Shown piece after piece: positions 24,201 to 31,692 of a DNA stretch of 64,000 nucleotides; position 1 is the first letter of the stretch; each line of letters starts with the position of its first letter. Both the position numbers and the translations under genes were made by a program. The notes beneath the pieces were generated by a model. The model did not search any database, was not told where the DNA came from, and worked only from the letters and a program-made list of their open reading frames with translations. Location of the stretch: assembly GCF_001949145.1 (NCBI RefSeq), contig NW_019091471.1, positions 803,905 through 867,904 of the forward strand. The letters run 5' to 3'. The DNA is from Acanthaster planci. Lineage: Eukaryota > Echinodermata > Asteroidea > Valvatida > Acanthasteridae.

Positions 24201-24684
24201 ATGTTGCCATCTCGTTTTGTCAGCTTCATTACAGCATTTTCGTCACACTTCTCAGTAGGAAGCCCAGCGCTCTGAATCGCCTATAAAATGTCACAAATAT
24301 CCAACAAAATGAGGCATATTTACATTCGACTGCACAAAGCACATTCAAGGAATGTAACTACACCTTCACGTCGCATCAGTGGGTAAACAAAATCCTTCAT
24401 GGCAGCAACAAAGCATTACTTAAGGTTGGTGTATTCTTCAGGTGTATACAAATGTGAAGCAAATTTGACATCATGAAACGTTTGCAATGACCAGTGTCCC
24501 CAACGTGTTCAACTTTGGTTGATTCACAGCATGAATATTTGACATTACAACTTCGCTTTCACGCTCACTTCCGCAGCAAGTACAGACCAGCTTTTTAAGG
24601 TGACCATACCTCAGCTGCCTTCTTGATCCACTCTTTCCTACAGTTGCTGGTGAGAACCAGTCTAATGCAAATGCCACCTGCCAT
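134..24684 (-). CDS. TOPBP1: TOPBP1, DNA topoisomerase II-binding protein 1 (partial, BRCT8 end outside window)
   Basis: TOPBP1 is a nuclear scaffold of tandem BRCT domains. It binds phosphorylated RAD9 and Treslin, activates ATR-ATRIP, and takes part in replication origin firing and mitotic break tethering. Twenty-seven coding exons can be chained with correct GT/AG ends and continuous phase, giving 1397 codons. Order by predicted residue: BRCT0-1-2 (about 5-285), BRCT3 (about 355-435), a linker with a GINS-binding-like motif (exon 13), BRCT4-5 (about 545-725), a long linker with a KEN box and the CIP2A-type FDT motif (884-886), BRCT6 (about 955-1030), the ATR-activating region with its key Trp (1245), then the start of BRCT7. 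The ATG at 24684 has a good context (GCGATGG) and an in-frame TGA four codons upstream. The order matches vertebrate TOPBP1 throughout. The remaining BRCT7-8 exons lie left of position 1. Confidence 0.96.
546..1974 (+). mobile_element. 1.4 kb terminal-inverted-repeat element, copy 1
   Basis: Begins GTTAAAATGCAGTTTCTCG and ends with TTAACCGAGAAACGAC then CCCTATTTTA, an inverted pair. The interior has recurring GTTAAAA motifs and matches the 47121-48613 copy in reverse orientation, for example near 830-860 and 1045-1085. No coding capacity seen. Lies in TOPBP1 intron 26. Confidence 0.82.
2514..2708 (-). CDS. TOPBP1: TOPBP1 coding exon 26 (linker before BRCT7)
   Basis: Residues 1285-1349. The conserved patch PTPQAPPIRLPVANPPVAPQ matches human PTPQAPSIAFPLANPPVAPH. 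Donor GAG|GTTAGT, phase 0. Confidence 0.94.
3051..3220 (-). CDS. TOPBP1: TOPBP1 coding exon 25 (ATR-activating core with key Trp)
   Basis: Residues 1228-1284. NVQITWDDPTGRKEREKI matches human NEQIIWDDPTAREERARL. The Trp (residue 1245 here) corresponds to human W1145, which is required to activate ATR. Donor GAG|GTCAGT, with an in-frame alternative at AAG|GTGAAT. Confidence 0.95.
3956..4146 (-). CDS. TOPBP1: TOPBP1 coding exon 24 (ATR-activating region, Arg/Ser-rich)
   Basis: Residues 1164-1228. Low-complexity Arg/Ser/Gly sequence, including GGRRRSRIHKVSSSTASTL and GGGRRTRSSR, at the place of the human SARSGRSRVLEAL region. An internal AAG|GTGAGC could act as an alternative donor. Main donor CAG|GTGGGG, phase 1. 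Confidence 0.85.
4647..4999 (-). CDS. TOPBP1: TOPBP1 coding exon 23 (start of ATR-activating region)
   Basis: Residues 1047-1164. A Thr/Arg/Pro-rich stretch (STRLQTPSRTPTRTTRQTR) leads into an acidic, Glu-rich part ending KQLEGIMSSTM, which matches human KQLQEIMSATS. Donor CAT|GTGAGT, phase 2. Confidence 0.92.
5166..5234 (-). CDS. TOPBP1: TOPBP1 coding exon 22 (BRCT6 end)
   Basis: Residues 1024-1046. CEEEERHVDEASYPHTFNPK then MSL, matching human CAQECKHLPESLYPHTYNPK then MSL. Donor TTG|GTAAGA. Confidence 0.95.
5654..5737 (-). CDS. TOPBP1: TOPBP1 coding exon 21 (BRCT6)
   Basis: Residues 996-1023. GRNNDTSKEFRAAKEKGMSI, then VSPFWLL, match human GRPNDTNREYKSVKERGVHI and the Trp helix of BRCT6. 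Donor GCA|GTGAGT, phase 0. Confidence 0.95.
6153..6302 (-). CDS. TOPBP1: TOPBP1 coding exon 20 (BRCT6)
   Basis: Residues 946-995. GVVVCVSKKL, then AVSLGAEFRWTFDDTCTHFI, match human KVVVCVSKKL and AASLGADYRWSFDETVTHFI. Donor AAG|GTACAA. A truncated TTAA-type MITE begins about 20 bases upstream of the acceptor. Confidence 0.96.
6325..6634 (+). mobile_element. TTAA-type MITE, 5'-truncated diverged copy
   Basis: Resembles the right half of the copy at 34127, sharing blocks such as the TAATC..CCCC..TTGAAAA region, CTGGGCTCT..TTTACA and TTTTTGAAGAATTT. It ends GCGAAGAGG then TTAA (6631-6634). The left part is lost at about the acceptor region of TOPBP1 exon 20. The left boundary is approximate. 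Confidence 0.7.
6787..6888 (-). CDS. TOPBP1: TOPBP1 coding exon 19 (BRCT5-6 linker)
   Basis: Residues 912-945, opening PLDDFFHMNIAKAVQ and ending NTVFHEP. Sits where the human linker before BRCT6 lies. Supported by splice sites (CAG acceptor, CCG|GTAAGA) and phase rather than strong similarity. Confidence 0.85.
6998..7060. repeat. Perfect 25-bp inverted repeat (hairpin), 13-base loop
   Basis: Left arm 6998-7022 is exactly the reverse complement of right arm 7036-7060; the loop is 7023-7035. Arms start TGAAAGATGAAATG. Lies in TOPBP1 intron 18, 110 bases upstream of exon 19's acceptor. Confidence 0.95.
7260..7848 (-). CDS. TOPBP1: TOPBP1 coding exon 18 (BRCT5 end; KEN box; CIP2A-binding-type motif)
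   Basis: Residues 715-911, the largest exon. It opens with WLLECARKNERQPE, the BRCT5 C-terminal helix. A charged linker with little similarity to human follows and contains NNKENQQ, a KEN-box candidate. Then comes DTPSKFLQHGRVFHPTFDTK, matching human [20 protein letters not shown]. In human TOPBP1 the Phe-Asp-Val in this stretch is needed to bind CIP2A. Donor TTG|GTAAGG, phase 0. Confidence 0.94.
8117..8305 (-). CDS. TOPBP1: TOPBP1 coding exon 17 (BRCT5)
   Basis: Residues 652-715. LLGARCQEYFSRKATNDL, THLLL and GSKYKAAKKWKVPAIT match human BRCT5, including the Lys of the phosphopeptide pocket in SKYxAAKKW. Donor AGA|GTGAGT, phase 2. Confidence 0.96.
8306..10240. other. TOPBP1 intron 16 (1.9 kb)
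   Basis: AT-rich intron. GTCGACTCTTGTTATTACGA near 8987 matches the end of the pogo-like element, but no partner end was found. No other structure seen. Confidence 0.7.
10241..10463 (-). CDS. TOPBP1: TOPBP1 coding exon 16 (BRCT4 core, BRCT5 start)
   Basis: Residues 578-652. VADFAVVPINGCEVSVSVQE, then NCWL, LLDPTTNPLFSPI and LSDCVLTV. Corresponds to human VADYAVVPLLGCEV, LFDPKSNPLFTPV and LEDCVISF. Donor CAG|GTAAGT, phase 2. Confidence 0.96.
10591..10713 (-). CDS. TOPBP1: TOPBP1 coding exon 15 (BRCT4 start)
   Basis: Residues 537-578. GIFSGKTFVILGFPPEQEEQI matches, less one residue, the human BRCT4 opening GLFSQKSFLVLGF. Donor GAG|GTAAGT, phase 1. Confidence 0.93.
10911..11018 (-). CDS. TOPBP1: TOPBP1 coding exon 14 (BRCT3-4 linker)
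   Basis: Residues 501-537, beginning DLNDSEIVFKMLQGD and ending in acidic EDETQMEE. Poorly conserved linker. It is placed by its acceptor (GCAG), donor AAA|GTGAGT, and phase match on both sides. Confidence 0.82.
11851..11984 (-). CDS. TOPBP1: TOPBP1 coding exon 13 (BRCT3-4 linker, GINS-binding-like motif)
   Basis: Residues 456-501. A Ser/Arg/Glu-rich linker ends in EAEDDNVMQQYLPDRS, which aligns with human ADEDLLSQYENGSS in the linker that binds GINS. Donor CAG|GTCCGT is weak, but G+AT gives the correct phase into exon 14. Confidence 0.85.
12512..12637 (-). CDS. TOPBP1: TOPBP1 coding exon 12 (BRCT3 end)
   Basis: Residues 414-456. RPHVVSAQWLVDCFKQ closes BRCT3 (human RPHVVGAKWLLECF), then EEPYI. 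Donor AAA|GTATGC, phase 2. Confidence 0.94.
13113..13276 (-). CDS. TOPBP1: TOPBP1 coding exon 11 (BRCT3 core)
   Basis: Residues 360-414. VFLSGFSGGRLEKLRRIINS matches human YLCGFSGRKLDKLRRLINS, followed by GGATRFNQINKSVSHVV. Donor CAG|GTTAGG, ends in phase 2. Confidence 0.96.
13734..13912 (-). CDS. TOPBP1: TOPBP1 coding exon 10 (linker, BRCT3 start)
   Basis: Residues 300-359. A Ser/Thr-rich acidic linker ends in AGLFLDGCK, matching human APEDLLDGCR at the start of BRCT3. Acceptor TAG, donor AAG|GTGTGT, phase 0. Confidence 0.9.
14966..16233 (+). mobile_element. 1.27 kb DNA element with GGCTTATA-rich ends
   Basis: The left end TTTTTGGATTATAAGCCGCG and the right end AGCTTGTATTCCCAAAAATA are inverted versions of one another. 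GGCTTATA motifs recur near 15030-15050 and 16123. No conserved open frame, so it is probably non-autonomous. Boundaries are good to about 5 bases. Lies in TOPBP1 intron 9. Confidence 0.6.
16922..17632 (+). mobile_element. pogo/Tigger-like element with TA target sites
   Basis: The left end CAGTTGACTCTTGTTATTA pairs with the right end CTTATTAACGAGGTTCGACTG. Both are flanked by TA (16920-16921, 17633-17634). Such ends are typical of pogo/Tigger elements. No transposase frame. A TTAA-type element is inserted at 17081-17446. Confidence 0.75.
17077..17450 (+). mobile_element. TTAA-flanked MITE nested inside the pogo-like element
   Basis: TTAA at 17077-17080 and 17447-17450 flank ends CCCCTTCATGGCGAGA and TCCCATCGAGAAAGGG, imperfect inverted repeats. 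The 366-base interior does not resemble the 34127/43465 family except for the first bases. The disrupted host sequence CAGTTGAATCTTG continues after it. Confidence 0.7.
18661..18735. repeat. Interspersed repeat, copy 1 (pair with 20571-20645)
   Basis: CAAAGGCCGGGGGGAGTGCA and the following ATACT are identical at 18665 and 20570. Looser similarity follows (GACTA, TGCAC, CTAACCTATG against CTGACCTACG). Identity of the repeat is unknown. Confidence 0.65.
19435..19850. repeat. Pyrimidine-rich degenerate minisatellite
   Basis: Repeated CATCATCCTATCCAT- and CCCCTCCC-like blocks, almost lacking G on the plus strand. On the TOPBP1 strand it is purine-rich (GGATGATGGG). Open frames on the plus strand here are by-products of the repeat. 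Confidence 0.8.
19886..19985. repeat. ACAT/ACATGTAC microsatellite
   Basis: Runs of ACATACATACATGTACATAC-like sequence, one of the densest patches of the TACATGTA motif in the window. Confidence 0.9.
20571..20645. repeat. Interspersed repeat, copy 2
   Basis: Partner of 18661-18735 within TOPBP1 intron 9, in direct orientation and about 1.9 kb away. Confidence 0.65.
21076..21193 (-). CDS. TOPBP1: TOPBP1 coding exon 9 (BRCT2 end)
   Basis: Residues 261-300, starting WFFDSIDKGYCQDENLY, the conserved Trp helix closing BRCT2, then a Ser/Thr-rich linker. Donor GTG|GTGAGT, phase 1. A 7.2 kb intron follows. Confidence 0.94.
21337..21389 (-). CDS. TOPBP1: TOPBP1 coding exon 8 (BRCT2)
   Basis: Residues 243-260, PKYEFAKKWKIHCITSR. 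This is the BRCT2 pocket lysine and helix segment. Donor AGG|GTATGT, phase 0. Confidence 0.94.
21519..21584 (-). CDS. TOPBP1: TOPBP1 coding exon 7 (BRCT2)
   Basis: Residues 221-243. GGQYSGEMKFNECTHLIV is the BRCT2 core and matches human GGQYMGQLKMNECTHLIV closely. Donor GAG|GTGAGT, phase 1. Confidence 0.95.
21954..22084 (-). CDS. TOPBP1: TOPBP1 coding exon 6 (BRCT2 start)
   Basis: Residues 177-221. Includes FGCPVFRGCVICVTGLESDER, less one residue the human BRCT2 opening. Donor ATG|GTGAGA, ends in phase 1. Confidence 0.94.
22580..22653 (-). CDS. TOPBP1: TOPBP1 coding exon 5 (BRCT1 end)
   Basis: Residues 153-177, beginning VAASLNTPVMLPEWVYTCW. This is the BRCT1 C-terminal helix with its conserved Trp. 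Donor CAG|GTGCAC, ends in phase 2. Confidence 0.93.
23074..23181 (-). CDS. TOPBP1: TOPBP1 coding exon 4 (BRCT1 core)
   Basis: Residues 117-152. Contains VQWMGGTV and SHLIAGEVGSKKY, the BRCT1 glycine turn and the basic phosphopeptide-pocket segment. The lysines at 149-150 correspond to the human pocket lysine region. The acceptor has a strong pyrimidine tract; donor CAT|GTAAGT. Confidence 0.95.
23653..23785 (-). CDS. TOPBP1: TOPBP1 coding exon 3 (BRCT0-BRCT1 junction)
   Basis: Residues 72-116, reading RIAGPLCVLSCL, then HPIYSISM, then VTVSCSSIEKTER. Matches the human stretch GPQVVIFCM, HPVYNMVM, VTISCTSLEKEKR. Acceptor CAG at 23786-23788, donor CGG|GTATGT, ends in phase 0. Confidence 0.93.
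24141..24280 (-). CDS. TOPBP1: TOPBP1 coding exon 2 (BRCT0)
   Basis: Residues 26-72. The segment MYVCDPFEGEAFNHLVELGC matches the human BRCT0 stretch around YICDPFSG. Donor CAG|GTGGGC, ends in phase 2. Confidence 0.93.
24610..24684 (-). CDS. TOPBP1: TOPBP1 coding exon 1 (start codon, BRCT0)
   Basis: Encodes residues 1-25, starting MAGGICIRLVLTSNC. The latter half aligns with the first strand and helix of BRCT0 in human TOPBP1. Donor GAG|GTATGG, phase 0. The start is fixed by an upstream in-frame TGA and a purine at -3. The assembly gap begins 56 bases upstream. Confidence 0.85.
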
Positions 24685-24740
24685 CGCTTGTCTTCAGCAT
24701 CTAGTAGGGTCTGCCTTACACAGCACAACACTAGTGAACT

Positions 24741-25388
24741 NNNNNNNNNNNNNNNNNNNNNNNNNNNNNNNNNNNNNNNNNNNNNNNNNNNNNNNNNNNN
24801 NNNNNNNNNNNNNNNNNNNNNNNNNNNNNNNNNNNNNNNNNNNNNNNNNNNNNNNNNNNNNNNNNNNNNNNNNNNNNNNNNNNNNNNNNNNNNNNNNNNN
24901 NNNNNNNNNNNNNNNNNNNNNNNNNNNNNNNNNNNNNNNNNNNNNNNNNNNNNNNNNNNNNNNNNNNNNNNNNNNNNNNNNNNNNNNNNNNNNNNNNNNN
25001 NNNNNNNNNNNNNNNNNNNNNNNNNNNNNNNNNNNNNNNNNNNNNNNNNNNNNNNNNNNNNNNNNNNNNNNNNNNNNNNNNNNNNNNNNNNNNNNNNNNN
25101 NNNNNNNNNNNNNNNNNNNNNNNNNNNNNNNNNNNNNNNNNNNNNNNNNNNNNNNNNNNNNNNNNNNNNNNNNNNNNNNNNNNNNNNNNNNNNNNNNNNN
25201 NNNNNNNNNNNNNNNNNNNNNNNNNNNNNNNNNNNNNNNNNNNNNNNNNNNNNNNNNNNNNNNNNNNNNNNNNNNNNNNNNNNNNNNNNNNNNNNNNNNN
25301 NNNNNNNNNNNNNNNNNNNNNNNNNNNNNNNNNNNNNNNNNNNNNNNNNNNNNNNNNNNNNNNNNNNNNNNNNNNNNNNNNNNNNNNN
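24741..25388. other. Assembly gap (run of N)
   Basis: 648 unresolved bases, in the presumed 5' UTR intron or leader of TOPBP1. Open frames that appear to run through it are artefacts. A non-coding exon or splice acceptor could be hidden here. Confidence 1.
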
Positions 25389-28300
25389 CAATTTGTTACA
25401 AAGAATGCGCATGGCATGTCCAGGCTTTTGGATTTTTGGGATTGCATTGCCTTATCTCTGCTCAGCCATTTCCAAAGATTTGTATCTGTGCCCGTGGAAA
25501 AAGCAGAAAATAAAAGTTGGCATATTCAGTAAAAAAAAAGGAGAAAATCCACTAAAATCAGAAATTTCACAACCCTGACAAATACAGACCTGAAATCATT
25601 CAGCGCAGTGCAGGTGTTGGAAGTTGGATAATTAAAGACATGGGTTATAGTCTGCTGCCGAACAGCATTACATCATCTGAGAACTCATGAACACCGTAGA
25701 GCAATGGAGAGTTAAAATAAAATCTTTGCTTTCAGGAGTTAACTACACTGCCCGTTTTTTCCCAAAGAGTTCCTGATGGTACAATATTCTTAGGGAAGGT
25801 GGTTCTTCTTACACTGTTGCCTAGCAGCCATACTAAAATGTCTGAAGTACAATTCCACGAATTTTCCTTGCCGTCATCATAGCCAATGGAAATCCATGAC
25901 TTACAACAGCATTTTACATGTACAGTCAACTCTCGTTAATATGAAAGCCTTGGGACTTTCTAAATTAGCTTGTATTATCTGGACCCCATCTTATGCGAAA
26001 GCTGCTGTCCTGCTCAACTTATGTATCACCAATTGACTGTATACGTAAAGCGTGCATGTGTACAAGTATGCATAACTTTTTGTTTAATGGCACATGGTAT
26101 CGTTTTGTTACGTGAATTTTAAAAAGTGTTTATGAAAGTGAGATACAGTTTAACGAATAAAGACTTGTAATAAACAATAGATACGAAATGTAAGAACTGA
26201 GGAAGCAGAATTTCCACCAGTCATATCGATTCGGAGCAACGCGTCCCAGGCCCCACACGCCATGATGAGATCTACATGCATGCACGTAACTTAAGTACAT
26301 TAACATTTTAGTTGATAACCAACACCAGAGCTGTGCTTGTTGCACATAAAAATGTGAGGAAACCAGCTATTGGTGGTGTGGACAGCAGAGGGTGAATATT
26401 GGATTTTACTTTGGAAAGGCGTGTGGGTTTGGTGAAAAATTATTAGCGTTGCGTACACTGTTTTCTTTAGAACTTGTGGTTATCATTTTCTTAAACATTT
26501 TTGGACTGAAAACCACCGTTTTAGCCATGATTTTCTTAAATTGAGAATTTATAGTAATGTCAAAATCGGAAGGGGTGAAATTTTCATGTTACTGTGAGGA
26601 GCGGGTAACGATTTTTAGACGGAGGGTGGGCAGTTTTTGGGCCGGGTGTTTGGTTACAGAACACAATTTTTATTAGTTTCCTTGCAGGAGTTTGGTCTTG
26701 GGGAATTTTTTGGGGGGCGGGGGAATAAAAAAAATTTCTTTTGTTCACCACTGTCCTCAATACTGTAGCACTTTTGGCATTTGCTTGTATTCAGGCGGTA
26801 CGAGAATTTCTAACCATTAACGCCCACTGTTCGTCTCTCTTGCGGCACCAGACATAAACAGCTTGATTCGGTGAGGGAAAACCACAGCGCTGTTCACTGT
26901 ACACACATAAATTACGCAAGCAGCTTTCAAAATTGAATGGACTGGCTGACCAGATGTGTGTTCCCAAGACTTTAGTGGAGATGGTTAGGAACTGCAGTAC
27001 TTGCGCAGGAAGGGCTGCAACAAGCTCACTTGACACATAGGCCTATGAATACATGTATTAATACTTTATTTGCAGCTAATCACAGCGCCATTACTGGATG
27101 GTTCCTAGGATATTGTTTTATTAACAGAAGTACACAGAAGCGCTTCAAACCATGCCGAAAAATGCCCGCAGACCTTCGCTGTATGCACATACGTACACAT
27201 ACGCCTCGGCTTACAGTAGATTCATACCGCATGCATTACGGTGTTCCAATTGTTTTCGTGTGTGAAAAAATCACTTGTGGAACGGAGAATATAAGGAAAT
27301 CTGGCCCATGGGCATAGGCCCACTCAATTAAAAGTGGAAGTCTGCCGGAACTCAGAGACTTCACACCGAGGACAATTAATGTAAACCATGGAACTAGACG
27401 AAGTGTTGCAAAAATATCAGCAAAAATGGTAAAATATAAGCAAAAAGCAAAATCAAACCTCATCTGCATTCTCTTCGGCCGTACGTCATGTGACACAAAC
27501 AGGTGCAGCATATTCGCGTCATGAACGTTTTATGTTACTTTAGATACCAGTCCCAATAATTCCAATTACTCTCATTAAGATTATGCATAGACGCCTGGGA
27601 CATCTGTGGTCAGTGAACCGCACTAATCACGTAGGCCCGACCATTTTGGAAGGGGAGGGGGCCCTAGGCAATATCGGGGACACGATACACGCTGCATTTT
27701 CAAGCTAGCTGTTTTACGCATGTTTAAAATGTATGTGGTTCAGGAAGTGATAATATTTTGAGAAGATATTGTTGTGAAGTTGTGAGAATAATAAAGTGTT
27801 TGATTTCCATGTACTTCGGGTATTTACTGCAAAATGGTTGAAGCGATACATGTATGTGATTAGTGTGGTTCCCTGACCACAAATTTTCCAGACTTCTCCA
27901 TACATAATCTTAAAGAGAGTAGTTGGAATTATTGGGACTGGCAGAAACATAAATGTTCGTTACGGGAATACGCCCTGCCTGTTTTTGTCACATGAAGTAC
28001 GGCCACAGAGAATGCAGATATGTGCGAATCATCGAGGGATGAAAGGTGAGGATGGTAGAAAAAAACCTCATTTTTTGCCAATAATATAGGTAAAATACAA
28101 CAAAATACACTCAAACCAAGGAGTTCCAGGTTAGCTATTATTGTAGGGTCTTTAACCCTAACCCTCCCAAATCCTTTAGCCGCAAAGTGGAGGAATTTGG
28201 AAGATTCAGGGTGTATGGTAAAAGTGCATGGCTGATGCCATACGTGAAGGTCATGGATTAGACCTTATGTTGTTTGTGCTTTGTCAAGCACAAATTCAGC

Positions 28301-29328
28301 CCTATAATTCATTTGAATTAACTGCACAGCTCAACAGTGCCATTCGCACTGCCTCAACATGACAGGAATTGCCAGAGGATTTTGAAGGAATTGGACAGTT
28401 AGGCACACCTCCAAATGACATTTTCAAGAAATTTTGGAGGATTTGGGCTGAATGCGATTTTTTCATGTTGAAAATTGGAGGATTTTGGAAGATTCAGGAT
28501 GGTTCCTAGTAAAAAGGCCTAAAGCAAGCGTAAATGGATGTTTTATCTAGGTAGCTGTCAAAATGCCATAGCATGCAGAACCATCAAAAAGATGGAGTAC
28601 AGTAAGGCCTATGGAGTAGTGCCTTACTGTTCAAGAAGTAGGTGGCCCTAGGCCTACACCTATTTGACGATATAAATTGGTGTGGAGGCCTAGCCTTCCA
28701 CAAGTCTGATTTTGCTTTTTGTTGGTATTTTACCAAGACAACACTCTGTCTAGGTCCATGGTTTACAGACAAGCTCTCTGCTAAAGCAACAACTAGGCCT
28801 ACTTAACCATAAAAAGGAGTCTGTGTAATATGCAAGAGGAGCCAAAATTTGTCAGGAGTGGGGAAAATGCGAACTGAAGCCTTGAAAAGTTGCCTTCAGT
28901 TAAGGCAACATTTTTCCTCCTAACGAGGGAAAGGCGAGTTTTCTGCAATTAGTTAGCAACCTAGCGGATAGTTTACCCCGTAAGTAGTGAACATACGGGT
29001 GCAATTTCAGCTCATAAAAAAACCAGCGGATGTCTGATCGTGCCCCCGGATAGGCCTATCCCGGATAAACTTTTTTCAAAGAAATCCCTATCAATCGGGA
29101 CAGAGCCCATGACGAAGGAGTAGGCCTGTACGTCAGGCCTGTTTACGGGTCTATGCCCTACTGTTCAGGAAGTACATACATGTATGTAGGGCCTAAACAC
29201 TGTCTGAAGTCAACACACAACGCAAAACACTGCAATTGTGCAAAATTCAAATTATTCTCCACCAACCTAGGCCAAATCATGCCAATAATACCATCATCAT
29301 AACAAGAAATGCTTCCCAGAGTACTCAC
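25389..29328. other. Presumed TOPBP1 5' UTR intron
   Basis: Contains the short pogo-like remnant (25920-26041). Direct repeats share GGAGGAATTTGGAAGATTCA-like sequence near 28190 and 28475, and a pair of CTACTGTTCA(A/G)GAAGTA segments lies near 28625 and 29160. No coding exon recognised. Confidence 0.5.
25920..26041 (+). mobile_element. Short pogo-like MITE remnant
   Basis: Begins TACAGTCAACTCTCGTTAAT and ends CACCAATTGACTGTA, so TACAGTCAA is inverted at both ends over about 122 bases. Likely a relic of the pogo-like family at 16922. Lies upstream of TOPBP1. Confidence 0.55.
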
Positions 29329-29480
29329 TACCTCAGTCGCACATGTCTCTAGCTTGCCAAGGCTTCCCGCATTTTGGCGCCCAGTGTCTGGCAGAAGGCA
29401 CAACACAATGCGTACTCTTGTGCCTTGCTGTGCTCGACACAGTGCACGCCTATGCATCGCGCGTGAGTTACAATACATTT
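29329..29480 (-). other. Candidate non-coding first exon of TOPBP1
   Basis: A relatively CpG-rich stretch ends in a canonical donor (GTA|GTGAGT at 29328) on the TOPBP1 strand, about 300 bases downstream of the CCAAT/E2F pair. It contains an open frame of about 50 codons starting ATGCATAGG whose product resembles nothing I know. Since the TOPBP1 ATG at 24684 has its own upstream stop, this would be 5' UTR. The upstream limit is unknown. Confidence 0.3.
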
Positions 29481-29761
29481 ACATGCTGAGCACACCCTAT
29501 CATTGAGTATCAAACTTCAGGCAAGAATGTCACTCCACAATCAAAAAAAGCCACTCACATTCCTTCAAATATTTTGCAAAACAGCACAGAATATTCCACA
29601 TGATACCTACTCTGATAATGACTTCACACATCACACAGTACGTTGGTGCCAAGTGTGAACGGGCTCATTTCCTGTAAAGATCATATTTTGTGAAATTTTC
29701 AGCTACAAGTTGGACGAAGTTTCACTCCACACACCACCATTTTTGCCACTGCATGGTCTGG

Positions 29762-29800
29762 TTTCCCGCACAGCTAGTGAATCGACGGAGCTGATTGGTC
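29762..29800 (-). promoter_or_regulatory. Candidate TOPBP1 promoter: CCAAT box and E2F site
   Basis: On the minus strand GACCAATCAG (29800-29791) is an ideal NF-Y CCAAT box. Twenty-one bases downstream lies GCGGGAAA (29769-29762), the reverse complement of the E2F consensus TTTCCCGC. This pairing is typical of G1/S genes. It lies upstream of TOPBP1 and after the end of SMARCE1, with a plausible first exon just downstream. That it drives TOPBP1 is inference. Confidence 0.45.
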
Positions 29801-31692
29801 AAAATATGCTGTTCTTAGTCCAGCGGGGTTGAAAGAAATCCCGTTTGACAATTAGAAAAAAGTCATGGCTTTAAAGGGGTGCACGGCTGCCGACGAATCT
29901 CCTCAATTACGGCAAAAAAGTTTCACCGTAAAAACCGTGGAACAGTAATGCCTGTACAGCTGCCACAAGGGGAACAGCAATAAAGAAATTTCTGAACAAT
30001 TAATTGCATGTTGCTGGTTAATGCCCAAGATAGAATCCTTTAAAACTTTATTCAGACCTGTACCCAAATTTAAAAAGGCTAGAGCGAGCGACCTAATTTT
30101 TCATAGTTGTCATCCGAGTTTGACGTTCACTTTGTGACATTACTTGTGCAAAATACCCCTTCTTTTCTACTGTACTATATGTTCCATTTTTTGTAGCATT
30201 TATAAAACTCCAACTTGTCAAATGAGGGCACAGTCGCTATAATTCGAGCACCTGCACTGTAGCTGAAGTTTTTTATGCAAATTGTAAACTCAAAATGCAG
30301 CTCGAGAAATCCAGAGAACTACGGCAAAAATTTGAAATCCTGAGGACTTTTGAGGTTGACCCCAAATATTTCCTTATGTGGGTATTTGTTCCAGCTCAAA
30401 ACCCCACAGGTCCCTGAAACACCCTTAACAAAATAGACTGAAAATAAAAGAAAAGAAAAAAGAGAACTGGGAAGTGATGGCAGATTTCCACTGGCCAGCT
30501 CTGAGATTTTGAACTCCACTTTCTGCAAAATAAGTTGCTCATTTTCTCATCCACCCCAACACAGACTCTTTCCAAACACATTAAACTTGAACATGACTGA
30601 CAATGCCTCAAGTACGTTTATTTCCAACAAGTCTCAGATGCAAAATTCTATGCAGTTAATTCGCATTAAGATTAAACCAGTTGTCTTTTGAGCAGATTTG
30701 TCTCTGCTTCAAAGCTTTCATGATCAAGGTATACATGTACATGTAATTACTTTCTGCACAAAGGTGACGTGACAAAGAGAAAGTTACACAGTAGTTAAGA
30801 TCTGGAAATGCTTTTTTAAATTATAAAACAAATGCTGATGCTAGAAGCACTGCATTTCTGAGGGACTTACAGCAGGTGAAATTTTTTAGGCACTCCCACT
30901 CACTTTCTTTATCCGAAGAAAAAAGTCTGAATTGTCAACAACCTGAACAAGACCTGAGGAAATTCCCCAAAATCAAGTACGGCAGTAAATTTTCTTCTTC
31001 AGGACAAGGGAAAAATCTTTGCAGCCTTTACGACCCAATGACACAGTGCTCAAAATGCATATAATCCAAACTGTCAATATAACAAAATATACTACCCCTA
31101 CATGTAAATGTAACAATAGAAACACAATCACCTATAGCTGTTTTTTGGCAACTGCTAAAAAAGCCTACTTAAACTGCAAGACACTCCCCCTCAGCAAAAA
31201 GCTAAACTGAATAATTTAAAAATCACAGAAGCTGTGATATCTCATGAGATACACAAACTGAAAAGAAGAAAGGGCTTAGACTGTTATTCTTGAAGAAAAC
31301 AGGCCATTCTACCTTGCACAAATGGGCATTTGTTCCAGTATTGTGGAAGTGTACTTATTGGATTCCTTTAAGGGGGCATCTGAGGACAATAATGGGCTTT
31401 CATATTTTCTTGGAGGCTTTGGCCCCATAAAAGTTTACTAATTCCACTGTGCATTATTTCAACCATAATATGTTTCAAACAGGTTTCTAGCATGTTGAAG
31501 TGAACAGAAGCTTCACACAGATAATAACATGCCACAATCAGCTTTAGTTAACCACAGCCCAATAACTGAAGCTATTATTCCAGGGTGCAGGTTTTTGTGG
31601 TGTTTAACCAAGCAACAGCAAAAACTGTTATGGCATTGCTGAGCATACATGATCTAGACTTTGAGCTAAAACGAGTGTTTTGCATGCTGATC
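29801..31692. other. Intergenic: SMARCE1 3' flank and TOPBP1 upstream region
   Basis: Between the SMARCE1 stop and the candidate TOPBP1 promoter. The first AATAAA on the minus strand after the stop is at 30617-30622, implying a 3' UTR of about 1.07 kb if used. Nothing else recognised. Confidence 0.5.

Noticed and set aside
24471-25578. Long open frames of 240-310 codons
   Set aside because: They run through the N gap, where no stop can occur.
27714-27990. Pair of short minus-strand frames upstream of TOPBP1
   Set aside because: No recognisable domain, no fitting splice sites, and composition like the surrounding intergenic DNA.
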